This document shows positions 8,619 through 16,276 of a stretch of 23,091 bases of DNA, in pieces (position 1 is the stretch's first letter; each line of letters begins with the position of its first letter). The notes below the pieces were generated by a model that was given only the letters and a program-made list of their open reading frames with translations, was not told where the DNA came from and ran no database searches. The translations under genes were made by a program, and so were the position numbers. The stretch spans positions 38,947-62,037 of the forward strand of contig PATE01000026.1 in assembly GCA_002712305.1 (NCBI GenBank), read 5' to 3'. Origin of the DNA: Gemmatimonadota bacterium. Its GTDB lineage: Bacteria; Latescibacterota; UBA2968; UBA8231.

Positions 8619-8663
8619 GATAAGTGCTGAGATCCTTTTCCACCAGCTCAAAGGAGCCTGACA

Positions 8664-9524
8664 ATGAAGAGATTTGCACCCATCGCGGCACTGTTGGTCG
8701 TCATGGCCACCAGTGGCGTTGAGGCGCACCAGGGAGAAATGGGCTTCATGTTCCAGTTCCCTGCGGGCCTCGAGCCGACCCTCGACGGTGAGATGGACGA
8801 CTGGGCATTCATCCCAGAGGTCTATTACAACCGTGCCGAGTCCATGTTCAATCAGTTTGGCGCCCCCCTCGATTTGAGCGATTTCAACTCGTACCAGATC
8901 TGGGGTTACTCGCTGGCAACCAACAAGGCCTATCTCGGCGCCTGGGTCTCGGATGACGCGATTCACAACACCGAGAAGTGGTCGACCACGACCGACTGGG
9001 ATCACACGGGTGGCCAGTTCCGTGGCTTCGGTGACGAGAGTGAAGAGTTCCAGGAGCGCTGGACCGGCGCACAGGCGCAGCGTTATGACCTGTATGCTCC
9101 CACCTTCGCTTCCGGTGGTTTCTACACCTCCCACCGCGGCAGCGCCGAGTGGGCAGGCCTTCCTCCCCACCTCGAGTGGGGTGGCAAGTACACAAAGGGT
9201 GAGGTGAACAGCTTCGAGCCGGCCGAGATGCAGGCCGAATTCGCCATCACTCCTTGGGACGATGCTCATCCCGACGGCCCCGAGGCCAGCACCGAGCACA
9301 TCTTTGCCGTGAACCAGATCATCGGTCTCGAGGCGAACTGGGGCGACAAGGATCCCGATCCGGGTGCCTATGACGACGCCTACTGGTCGCTGTTCGGTGG
9401 CATCGGTGCCTCCGCTCAGGCCGATCAGTTTGGTGACTTCCTGCTGGCACCTCTCGAGCCGGGGCTGCCCACGGCCGTTGAGAACAGTACCTGGGGTCAG
9501 GTGAAGGCCTCCTTCGCTCAGTAA
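8664..9524 (+). CDS. Secreted CBM9/DOMON-like domain protein
   Basis: A 286-residue exported protein that is mostly one beta-sandwich domain. AAGGAG at 8651-8656 is a good ribosome-binding site seven bases before the ATG. Residues 1-21 are a signal peptide (ending SGVEA). About 35-265 resembles the family 9 carbohydrate-binding module/DOMON fold: PTLDGEMDDWAFIPEV near the start, KAYLGAWVSDD in the middle, EMQAEFAITPWDDA and GLEANWGDKDPDPGAYDDAYW later. It ends with TAVENSTWGQVKASFAQ and lacks a T9SS or FlgD-like tail, unlike its neighbours. Proteins of this fold bind sugars or haem; which one applies here cannot be told. A hairpin upstream and a strong terminator downstream suggest its own, possibly abundant, transcript. 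Predicted cleavage would leave His22 at the mature N-terminus. Confidence 0.75.
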   Translation: MKRFAPIAALLVVMATSGVEAHQGEMGFMFQFPAGLEPTLDGEMDDWAFIPEVYYNRAESMFNQFGAPLDLSDFNSYQIWGYSLATNKAYLGAWVSDDAIHNTEKWSTTTDWDHTGGQFRGFGDESEEFQERWTGAQAQRYDLYAPTFASGGFYTSHRGSAEWAGLPPHLEWGGKYTKGEVNSFEPAEMQAEFAITPWDDAHPDGPEASTEHIFAVNQIIGLEANWGDKDPDPGAYDDAYWSLFGGIGASAQADQFGDFLLAPLEPGLPTAVENSTWGQVKASFAQ

Positions 9525-9560
9525 GCACGAAGGCTGCACATTCACCGTATTCGGAAGTTC

Positions 9561-9603
9561 AAAAGCGGGGTTCACGGGCTACCGTGAGCCCCGCTTTTCT
9601 TTT
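9561..9603 (+). terminator. Strong rho-independent terminator
   Basis: AAAAGCGGGG (9561-9570) pairs with CCCCGCTTTT (9589-9598). The inner arms CACGG and CCGTG continue the stem, one T-G wobble included, to about 17 bp around a GCTA loop. A T-rich run follows (9595-9603). The A-run on the other side would let it work in both directions. It separates the CBM9-like gene from the A2 operon. Confidence 0.9.
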
Positions 9604-9625
9604 ACCAGGCTGAAGAGTTTGCCCA

Positions 9626-11485
9626 ATGAAGATCTCATCACACTCGCTCGTCCTGTTGTTGGTACTCGGTGCCTTACCCCTGTCAGCGCGTGAAACGATC
9701 CAACTGGGTGGTGCCACCGGCCAGGCCTGGACTGAGAGTGGCGAACTCACGTTCATCGATTCAGATACGAGGGCAGGCAGCATCGGACCCTTCAAGACTG
9801 AACTGACGGAGAATCTGATCGCCACCATGCGATCTAGAGGTGGTGACATCGACACCATCGTCGACAACTACACCATCCCGCAGGACTGGAGCGATGGCGG
9901 CTATGAGTGGATCATTGACGGCGATTCCACGACCGCCTTCGTGCATCCACCCCGAATCCAGATCCTCGGAGGCGGGGGTGGCTACTGGACGGTGCCCATG
10001 TTCTTCGATCTGGGCGCGCCCTTCCTCGTCTCTCGGATTCGCTGGACAACTCGTTCGGACCACCCCGAGAATCAGATGAGGCGTTATATCCTCTATCTGA
10101 ATGATGGAACCGAGGCAGCGAAGGATCGCGTCGGCAACATCGTCTGGACGAAGTACCGAGAAGAGATCGACAATCTGGAGAGTATCGTCGACTTGGAGAT
10201 CAAGCCACAGATGGTGCGTCACATCTATATCCGGCCAGGTGGCGTGGGTACCAACAATGGCCTGAGTACAACCTGGGAAGTGGCGGAGATGCAGGTCTTC
10301 GGCCAGGGCTTCGTCCCTGGCGCCGAATTCACGTCCGATCCGCTTGACCTGGGTGCCCCATCTACACTTGGGCAGATTCAATGGGGTTCACACCAGGACG
10401 CCGGTGGGCAGATTATCATCCAGACGCGCACGGGCATTGACGACCAACCCTATGTCTATTGGCGCGTGACTGGTGTGGGAGACGAATTGTCTCCAATCGA
10501 TGACCAAGGCCGCCCCTTGACGCTGTCCGCCTATGAGCGTCTGAAGCCGAACCAGCGAGGCGGGATCACGGATGACCTGGCCGACTGGAGTCCCTGGCAG
10601 ACCTATGATCTCGAAAAAGGTCTGATGGGCACACAGATTCTGTCCCCCAGTCCACGATCCTTCATTCAGATCCGTGTTCAGTTCTTCTCCGACGCCCTTG
10701 CAGGGGGCCGCGTCGATTCACTGCACTTCGAATACTCGCAGCCACCGGTTGTGACATCTGCAGTGGGCGAGATCTTCCCCACGCAGGTCGAAGCTTCGGT
10801 GCTGACCGATTTCACCTATGCCGTACGCGCACGTATTGAGCCGGGACAGTCAGGTTTCGATGCACTTCGGCTGCGCTCCAACGCCCTCATCGACACGATT
10901 ACCGATGTCCGCATCGATCGAGGCGCCGTGGCCTACGATGTGGACCGAGATTCGTTGGGCATGTTGATTCGATTCCAGCGAATCGTCCAGGATCAGTCGC
11001 TGCTCGAGGTCGATTTTGGTGCCCGCGTATTTCGTTACGGCACGCCTTTCGACGGTGCTCTCGTAGATACCGAATCCGACGAAGTACCCTTGTTGGTCAA
11101 TGCAGGAGACGCGATCGCGGAAACACTCAGCGATGAGTTGACGGTGCGCACTGGTTTGAAGGGGGCGATCCTGCCCGATCTGACCGTGTCGCCCAATCCA
11201 TTCTCGCCAAACGATGATGGTTTCAACGACCAGGTCACGCTGTCTTCCGCGGTCCTGCGTTTGACGGGAGACACGCCGGTTGACCTGCAAATCTTCGATC
11301 TGAGTGGGCGTCTGATTCGGACGTTGAGCCAGGTCGTGTCGGGCAGCGCCTCCTTCGCGATGGAGTGGGACGGCCAGGACGAGGCCGGTATATTGGCGCC
11401 GCCGGGTCTGTATGTCTTCCGGCTGGCCGTCGACACCGACACAGGTAGTCACACGCGTCTGGGCCAGGTGGCCCTCGTCTATTGA
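9626..11485 (+). CDS. Surface protein A2: discoidin-like plus FlgD-like C-terminal domain
   Basis: A 619-residue secreted paralogue of A1 and A3. Residues 1-21 are a signal peptide. About 90-230 is discoidin-like (EWIIDGDSTTAF, FFDLGAPFLVSRIRW, EVAEMQVFGQGFVPG). About 235-370 is the second beta domain, with GQIQW (249-253), the YERLKPNQRGG loop (303-313), DWSPWQ and SPSPRSFIQIRV. About 380-510 is Ig-like with FRYGTPF (469-475) and EVPLLVNAG. Residues 521-619 are the FlgD-like domain (SPNPFSPNDDGFND, QIFDLSGRLIRTL, EWDGQDEAG, APPGLYVF) ending ALVY. The first gene after the strong terminator, it probably starts an operon; the ribosome-binding site is weak (GAAGAG upstream). Its TGA stop overlaps the next gene's ATG by one base. 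Role as a surface adhesin or matrix protein is inferred. Confidence 0.83.
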   Translation: MKISSHSLVLLLVLGALPLSARETIQLGGATGQAWTESGELTFIDSDTRAGSIGPFKTELTENLIATMRSRGGDIDTIVDNYTIPQDWSDGGYEWIIDGDSTTAFVHPPRIQILGGGGGYWTVPMFFDLGAPFLVSRIRWTTRSDHPENQMRRYILYLNDGTEAAKDRVGNIVWTKYREEIDNLESIVDLEIKPQMVRHIYIRPGGVGTNNGLSTTWEVAEMQVFGQGFVPGAEFTSDPLDLGAPSTLGQIQWGSHQDAGGQIIIQTRTGIDDQPYVYWRVTGVGDELSPIDDQGRPLTLSAYERLKPNQRGGITDDLADWSPWQTYDLEKGLMGTQILSPSPRSFIQIRVQFFSDALAGGRVDSLHFEYSQPPVVTSAVGEIFPTQVEASVLTDFTYAVRARIEPGQSGFDALRLRSNALIDTITDVRIDRGAVAYDVDRDSLGMLIRFQRIVQDQSLLEVDFGARVFRYGTPFDGALVDTESDEVPLLVNAGDAIAETLSDELTVRTGLKGAILPDLTVSPNPFSPNDDGFNDQVTLSSAVLRLTGDTPVDLQIFDLSGRLIRTLSQVVSGSASFAMEWDGQDEAGILAPPGLYVFRLAVDTDTGSHTRLGQVALVY

Positions 11486-13209
11486 TGCGGGTCGCTCACA
11501 GGCAGGTCGCCGCCGCGTTTCTGCTGCTGGTCGGATGCGCCACCGAACCCGAGGTCGCACCCGCTCCCGGCGTTGTCGCCACGGTGGGGGAAGAGCGGAT
11601 CCTGGCCGACGATCTTCGGATACACGCATCGCGCGTCCCCATCACCCTGCTTTCCAGCAGTCGGCCCGATTCCGCGCGTCGTCAGTATCTGAAGGGTCTC
11701 ATCGTGCGGCGGCTTCTGGCTCGAGAACTGACCGACCGCGGTCTGGACACGGCGAAGGTCGTGACCCAACAGGCAGAGGATATGCTGAGGAATCGGCTTT
11801 CAGATCTGTATCGGCGCGAACATCTGTGGCCAGAGGTGACCGTCGAGCGCGCCCAGGTGCAGGCATTCTACGACAGTCTCGGGCTTGCGGTACAGCGGCT
11901 GGTATCCGGCATTGTCGCCCGCACTCGTGCCGAGGCCGAGCAGATGCGTCGGGGTCTGTTGGCGGGGGAGAGCTTTGAGAAGATGGCGAAACGGCAGTCG
12001 AAACACCCCCTGTCTGCGGCGGCCGGTGGTGAACTCGGCCACCTGACTGTTCGTCAAGCAGCGACGCTCGGGATCTCCGCCGAGACTTTCGCAGATCTGC
12101 CAGACAGTGCGATCTCCGAGGTTTTTTCGCTGGGTGATCAGTTTCAGATCATTCGATTCCTCGACACACGGCATCCGCCTCTCGAAGAATTCGGACAGCA
12201 GATTTTAGACGTGTTGATGGAGCGCGCGCGTGAGCGTTACGAGGCGGAACGACTCGACGAACTTACCGCCGAGTTGGGCTGGCGATCTGTGCCCGAAGGT
12301 CTGGCCATCATCGACCAACGTGGCGGGGGCAATACGGCCGTGCAGCCTTGGTTGTTCGGGAGTGTGGAAATGGCGTCCCCGTTGTTCGTTTATGCCGACA
12401 CGGCGATCTCGATCGGCCAAATGCTGGACATCTCCAAACGCCGTCGTCGAGATATCACCGACGCGGCGTCAGCCGAGCGACTCGGCCAGAGTCTGCGAGC
12501 AGAGTATCTGTTCGCCGAGGCAAGTCGTCGTCTGGGCATGGAGAGCACGCCAGAGATGATCTCGTGGCAAGAGAACCTCATCGAGGAACTGGGCATCACC
12601 GAACTGCGCCGGCTCGTGTTGGCCGAGGCACCGGCCCTGACTTCAGACGATGTGCAGCAATTCTACAAGGACTATTCGGACCTGTTTCGTGAGAGTGATG
12701 ACATCCTCATCGTGGAGGCCCTGCTCGAAACCGAAGAGGACGCGGCCGCCGTCCTCGCCGATGCCGAGGCGGGACAGGATCTGATGGTGCTGGCACGCGA
12801 GCGAACGACACGAACCGAGGGCCCCGCGGATTCACGCGGAACGCTGAGACTCAACGAGCACGAGCGCATGACGAACAGCGTCCTGTATGCGGCCGTACAA
12901 GAGGCTCCCCTCAATGAGATCGTCGGCCCTGTTGCCGTGCAAGGCGGATTCAGTGTTTTTCGTGTGATCCACCGCGAGAAAGGGATAATGATTCCCTTTC
13001 TCGACGTAGAGCAACGTGCTCGTGCCTATGCACGGCGCACCCAACAGAGCAAGACCTTCGAGGACTTCGTCGACGAATTGCTGGATCGATACGAAGATCA
13101 GACGCGGATCTACGAATCAGAATTGGCCCTTGCCCTGCCCGACTCTCTCGTCGATGAGATCGCTCGACGCGATCGGCAACGCGCCGGTCTCCCTGTCGAT
13201 CTCAACTAA
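11485..13209 (+). CDS. SurA/PpiC-type peptidyl-prolyl isomerase lipoprotein
   Basis: A 574-residue parvulin-like periplasmic foldase. The ATG at 11485 lies in TGATG with the A2 stop; a TTG three bases earlier is open but less likely. The signal peptide ends in a lipobox, L-L-V-G-C (Cys18), so it should be membrane-anchored. About 30-130 is a helical SurA-N-like region (VVATVGEERILADDLR, then a charged helix ending LYRREHLWPEVT). Residues 136-228 form a first rotamase-like domain (EAEQMRRGLLAGESFEKMAKRQ, GGELGHLT, GDQFQIIRFLDTR). About 280-400 is a second helical part. Residues 404-498 form a second, more diverged rotamase domain (LMVLARERT, NEIVGPVAVQGGFSVFRVIHRE). The C-terminus is helical and charged. 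Placed between two large beta-rich exported proteins and coupled to one, it probably folds them during export; that partnership is inference. Confidence 0.85.
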   Translation: MRVAHRQVAAAFLLLVGCATEPEVAPAPGVVATVGEERILADDLRIHASRVPITLLSSSRPDSARRQYLKGLIVRRLLARELTDRGLDTAKVVTQQAEDMLRNRLSDLYRREHLWPEVTVERAQVQAFYDSLGLAVQRLVSGIVARTRAEAEQMRRGLLAGESFEKMAKRQSKHPLSAAAGGELGHLTVRQAATLGISAETFADLPDSAISEVFSLGDQFQIIRFLDTRHPPLEEFGQQILDVLMERARERYEAERLDELTAELGWRSVPEGLAIIDQRGGGNTAVQPWLFGSVEMASPLFVYADTAISIGQMLDISKRRRRDITDAASAERLGQSLRAEYLFAEASRRLGMESTPEMISWQENLIEELGITELRRLVLAEAPALTSDDVQQFYKDYSDLFRESDDILIVEALLETEEDAAAVLADAEAGQDLMVLARERTTRTEGPADSRGTLRLNEHERMTNSVLYAAVQEAPLNEIVGPVAVQGGFSVFRVIHREKGIMIPFLDVEQRARAYARRTQQSKTFEDFVDELLDRYEDQTRIYESELALALPDSLVDEIARRDRQRAGLPVDLN

Positions 13210-13238
13210 AGCGGCCACTTGCCAACAGGAGCTCACCC

Positions 13239-15875
13239 ATGTTTCGCGCTCTGTGCACCTGCCTGGTCATCCTATCGGTGAGCGCCGCCTGGGCGCAGGA
13301 TGGGTATCGCCTCACGAGTCAATCCATCGAGATCGACCGGGCTTCCCACTGGCGCGCATGGGCTGCCCCCGAGGGATTGGTGTCGATCTCGTCGGACGGC
13401 GTTGTCCAACCGCGGGTGCTGAACACGTCGGTGAATGCGTCGCTGAACGCGGCTGACTTTACGTATGAGTTGGCCGGTGCACTGAGCAGCTACTACGCCA
13501 ATTCTGCCAGCGATGGGGGCGTCTTGCGCGCCACGGGCGGCATCAAGAGTGCCAAGTCCAGCGACGGAACCGCTTTGCGCGTGATGGATGGTGACGTGAC
13601 GACCTACTGGGAGCCGGATGCCGACGATGAGCTGGCCGACTGGCAGGTCGAGATCGATCTGGGTCGATTGGTGTCGGCAACGCACATTACGATTCGTTTT
13701 ACCGAAGACGCACCCGATGACCGTGCCGATCCTTTCTACCAGTTTCGTGTGCATACCGCCACCGGTCAGAATCCCTTCGACGAGGTCTCCAATCCCATTC
13801 TCGAGTACCAGTTTGCAGGTGGAACGACCGAACCCAACCTCGACCAACGTGAGTTCACTTTCGGTCTCGAACCCGTACTCGTGCACACCGATGGATGGAC
13901 CGGCCGTCTGACTCAATACGTACGGGTCTCCGCCACAGGGCGGAGGGGCGACCGCGCCGAGGAGGTGACGCAGGGCGAATACGACGCTCTGCCGACGGCG
14001 GATCAGGGGGTCGTGGAGAATGTCTGGCTCATCGGTGGCGAACAGCGCGTCGTCACAGCGGACAGATACGATGCCCTTCCTGCCGAGCAGCAGGGAGGCC
14101 AGCGTTATTTCCGTCGTGAGCGCCCGCGCCTGGCCGAGGTCGAAGTGTGGACGGCGGGGGACAACATCGCGTCCGGCATCCAGACACGTGGTGGAAGCTT
14201 GCAAGAGGGCAATCCGAACGCTGCGGCGGAACTGGCCTTCGATGGCAGCATACGCACGAACTGGAATGCCACCGTCTTCAGTACTGTCGGAGATATTGCG
14301 GGTTGGGGGCTGCTGCAAATCGATCTGGGCGCATTGATGCGCATCGACGCGGTACGCACCATCTCACGCCGCCCTGCCCGCGCCGAGCGCGTTCTCTTCG
14401 GGTATATCCTGCGTGGCTCCGACGGTTCCGTGGCACCCGATGGCAGCCTGATCTGGGAAACCCTCAGCCCCGATGAGCGCCTGCTGAATCAGGATACGAG
14501 ACTCTTCGAAGATCGATTCGATTCGACGCCGCTGCGGTTTCTTGAGTTCCGCAACGTGGACACGGCACGCCGCACCCTCGCTCACGAGGGGAATCGACAT
14601 CAGAGTGTCGTGACCGAGATGCAGATCTACAGCAGTGGTTCGGTACCGGAAGTCACCATGGTGTCGGACCTCATCGACATGAATGTGCCGCGCAACCTGC
14701 AGACGATCTCCTGGGACGCGGATACACCTGAAGGCACGTCCGTTGAGATCCGTACGCGCACAGGTGACAACCTGCGAGAAATCAGTCATTACTACCTCAC
14801 GACAGGAGAGGAAGTCACCAAAGCTGTGTGGGACAGCAAACCCTCTTTCTTCCGCGATCCGGTGGTGGTGAAGGAGTTCGTGCCAGGGCCGGGATGGAGC
14901 AATTTCAGCCAGGCCTATCGGGAACCCGGTGAAGCGATCGTCTCACCCAGCCCACGGCGATACTTGATCGTGGAGACACGCCTGCTCAGCTCGGTATCCG
15001 ATACGGTCGCGTCCATCCGTTCGATCTCGATTTCCACGCAACGGCCCGTAGCCAGTCAGTTGCTCGCCGAGATCAGCCCCAAACGCGACGTGCCCATCGG
15101 TGAACCGGTGGATTTCGATCTGTTTCTCCGACCGACCTTTCCATCCTTCGGTGCCACCGACTTTGATCGTCTTCGGATCATCGCACCTTCGCAGGCCGAG
15201 ATGACCTTGCGCAGTGTTGACCTCGGGGATGAAGGCGATTTCACCGCCGCCACCACGGAGTCTTTCGTGCGCGACGGTGCGACCCAGTTCAGCAATGCAT
15301 CAGGTGAAGTCCTGTTTGTGAACGGGGATGGAACCGATACACTCCTGGTCGAATTGCCCACGGCGGTGAGCTCGAGCAGCCCCGACCTGGTTCGTCTGTC
15401 CTTTACGACGTCCGTCTTTCAGAGTGGATCGACCTTCCGCCTCGAGGCGGCGCGTTCATCCAGGCCAGATGCCTGGCAGGCAGCCGATGGAGGCGATGCG
15501 GTGGGTGATGAGTTGTCCATCGGTGGCGGCACGACGGTTCTGACCCCACTGGGTGGTAGCGACATTCTGCTCGGCGACGAGACGAGTCGCGTTTTCACCC
15601 CCAACGGCGATGGGTTCAACGACACCGGTCTGTTTGAGTTCGCCGTTCTCAGAATCAATGTGGACCGGGAGGTCGGCGTCGACATCCATGATCTGAGTGG
15701 CCGCTTGATCCGCCGGCTGCGTGAGACGCGGGCCAACGGGCTATACCGATTGGAATGGGACGGCCTCGACGAGGAAGACCAACTGGTTCCTCCAGGCATC
15801 TACATCGTGCGCTACAAAGTGGATGCCGATGCGGGGGGTTCGACACCGACCGGGCTGGTCAGCGTCGCCTACTGA
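13239..15875 (+). CDS. Surface protein A3: two discoidin-like regions plus FlgD-like C-terminal domain
   Basis: An 878-residue secreted protein, the largest of the three paralogues. AGGAG at 13227-13231 precedes the ATG by seven bases, 29 bp after the foldase gene. Residues 1-20 are a signal peptide ending AWAQ. The first discoidin-like region is about 100-305 (ALRVMDGDVTTYW, QVEIDLGRLVSATHITIRF), interrupted by two tandem YDALP loops at 243-287. The second is about 320-468 (AELAFDGSIRTNW, LLQIDLGALMRIDAVRTI, VVTEMQIYSSG). About 485-600 is the shared beta domain (QTISW, then SPSPRRYLIVET). About 605-740 is Ig-like. Residues 783-878 are FlgD-like (TPNGDGFND, DIHDLSGRLIRRL, EWDGLDEED, VPPGIYIV) ending SVAY. 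Discoidin domains usually bind carbohydrate or polar lipid heads, so an adhesive surface role is likely but unproven. Confidence 0.83.
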   Translation: MFRALCTCLVILSVSAAWAQDGYRLTSQSIEIDRASHWRAWAAPEGLVSISSDGVVQPRVLNTSVNASLNAADFTYELAGALSSYYANSASDGGVLRATGGIKSAKSSDGTALRVMDGDVTTYWEPDADDELADWQVEIDLGRLVSATHITIRFTEDAPDDRADPFYQFRVHTATGQNPFDEVSNPILEYQFAGGTTEPNLDQREFTFGLEPVLVHTDGWTGRLTQYVRVSATGRRGDRAEEVTQGEYDALPTADQGVVENVWLIGGEQRVVTADRYDALPAEQQGGQRYFRRERPRLAEVEVWTAGDNIASGIQTRGGSLQEGNPNAAAELAFDGSIRTNWNATVFSTVGDIAGWGLLQIDLGALMRIDAVRTISRRPARAERVLFGYILRGSDGSVAPDGSLIWETLSPDERLLNQDTRLFEDRFDSTPLRFLEFRNVDTARRTLAHEGNRHQSVVTEMQIYSSGSVPEVTMVSDLIDMNVPRNLQTISWDADTPEGTSVEIRTRTGDNLREISHYYLTTGEEVTKAVWDSKPSFFRDPVVVKEFVPGPGWSNFSQAYREPGEAIVSPSPRRYLIVETRLLSSVSDTVASIRSISISTQRPVASQLLAEISPKRDVPIGEPVDFDLFLRPTFPSFGATDFDRLRIIAPSQAEMTLRSVDLGDEGDFTAATTESFVRDGATQFSNASGEVLFVNGDGTDTLLVELPTAVSSSSPDLVRLSFTTSVFQSGSTFRLEAARSSRPDAWQAADGGDAVGDELSIGGGTTVLTPLGGSDILLGDETSRVFTPNGDGFNDTGLFEFAVLRINVDREVGVDIHDLSGRLIRRLRETRANGLYRLEWDGLDEEDQLVPPGIYIVRYKVDADAGGSTPTGLVSVAY
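13965..14099 (+). repeat. Tandem YDALP loop repeat inside A3
   Basis: Two copies, 29 residues apart, of a loop with pattern V-T-x-x-[ER]-Y-D-A-L-P-[TA]-x-x-Q-G (residues 243-257 and 272-286) sit within the first discoidin-like region of A3. Related single loops occur in A1 (YERLL, 311-315), A2 (YERLK, 303-307) and later in A3 (VTKAVWDSKP, 526-535). Confidence 0.6.
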
Positions 15876-15892
15876 CGCCGGCTTTGCGCTGA

Positions 15893-16204
15893 CTATTCCT
15901 CTTCTTTGTCCTCGCCGCCGCTGATGTGGGTCTCTCTCTCTTTCAACTCGGCCTCTCGTTCCGCCGCGTAACGCTCACGCGCGCGGTCCATCTTGGCCGC
16001 CTGCGAGCGGTTCTTCTTTTCCTTCATCTTCTTGGTGACAAACCAGAACGGCAGATAACCGAGTACAGCGAGGATGACGACGAGGATGGCCCACTTGGCA
16101 ATCCCGAGGGCTACGCCGCCGCCGAATTTCAGATACGCATCCTGCGCGGCGACGGGCAGGGCCGTCAGAAGATGGAGGGTTGTCAGACGTTTGAGGTGTT
16201 GCAT
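15893..16204 (-). CDS. Small single-pass membrane protein with charged coiled tail
   Basis: A 103-residue protein of unknown function. On the minus strand AGGAGG (16210-16215) precedes the ATG by five bases, a strong ribosome-binding site that supports translation. The N-terminus may be a signal peptide (ends near LPVAAQ). Residues about 29-56 form a hydrophobic transmembrane helix (AKWAILVVILAVLGYLPFWFV). The remainder is very charged, Lys/Arg-rich then Glu-rich (KKMKEKKNR to ELKERE to GGEDKEEE), and probably a helix on the cytoplasmic face. It converges on A3 with a 17-bp gap and no visible terminator. It follows the aminotransferase gene by 72 bp on the same strand. Confidence 0.7.
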   Translation of the reverse strand: MQHLKRLTTLHLLTALPVAAQDAYLKFGGGVALGIAKWAILVVILAVLGYLPFWFVTKKMKEKKNRSQAAKMDRARERYAAEREAELKERETHISGGEDKEEE

Positions 16205-16276
16205 GGAGGCCTCCTAGCAATGGAGGGGGAGAGGGCGATCTCTTAGAAGATTACCAAAACAGGTTGCAGCGCGCTA

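Noticed and set aside
8514-9575. Minus-strand open frame (353 codons) opposite the CBM9-like gene
   Set aside because: Shadow; it runs into the strong terminator and lacks recognisable domains, while the plus gene has a good ribosome-binding site and signal peptide.
11176-11235. SPNPF in the A2 tail as a T9SS type A YPNPFN signal
   Set aside because: It runs directly into SPNDDGFND and the tail matches A1 and A3, so it belongs to the PNGDGxND class.
13272-14318. Minus-strand open frame (348 codons) opposite A3
   Set aside because: Shadow of a GC-rich gene; the plus frame has clear discoidin motifs.
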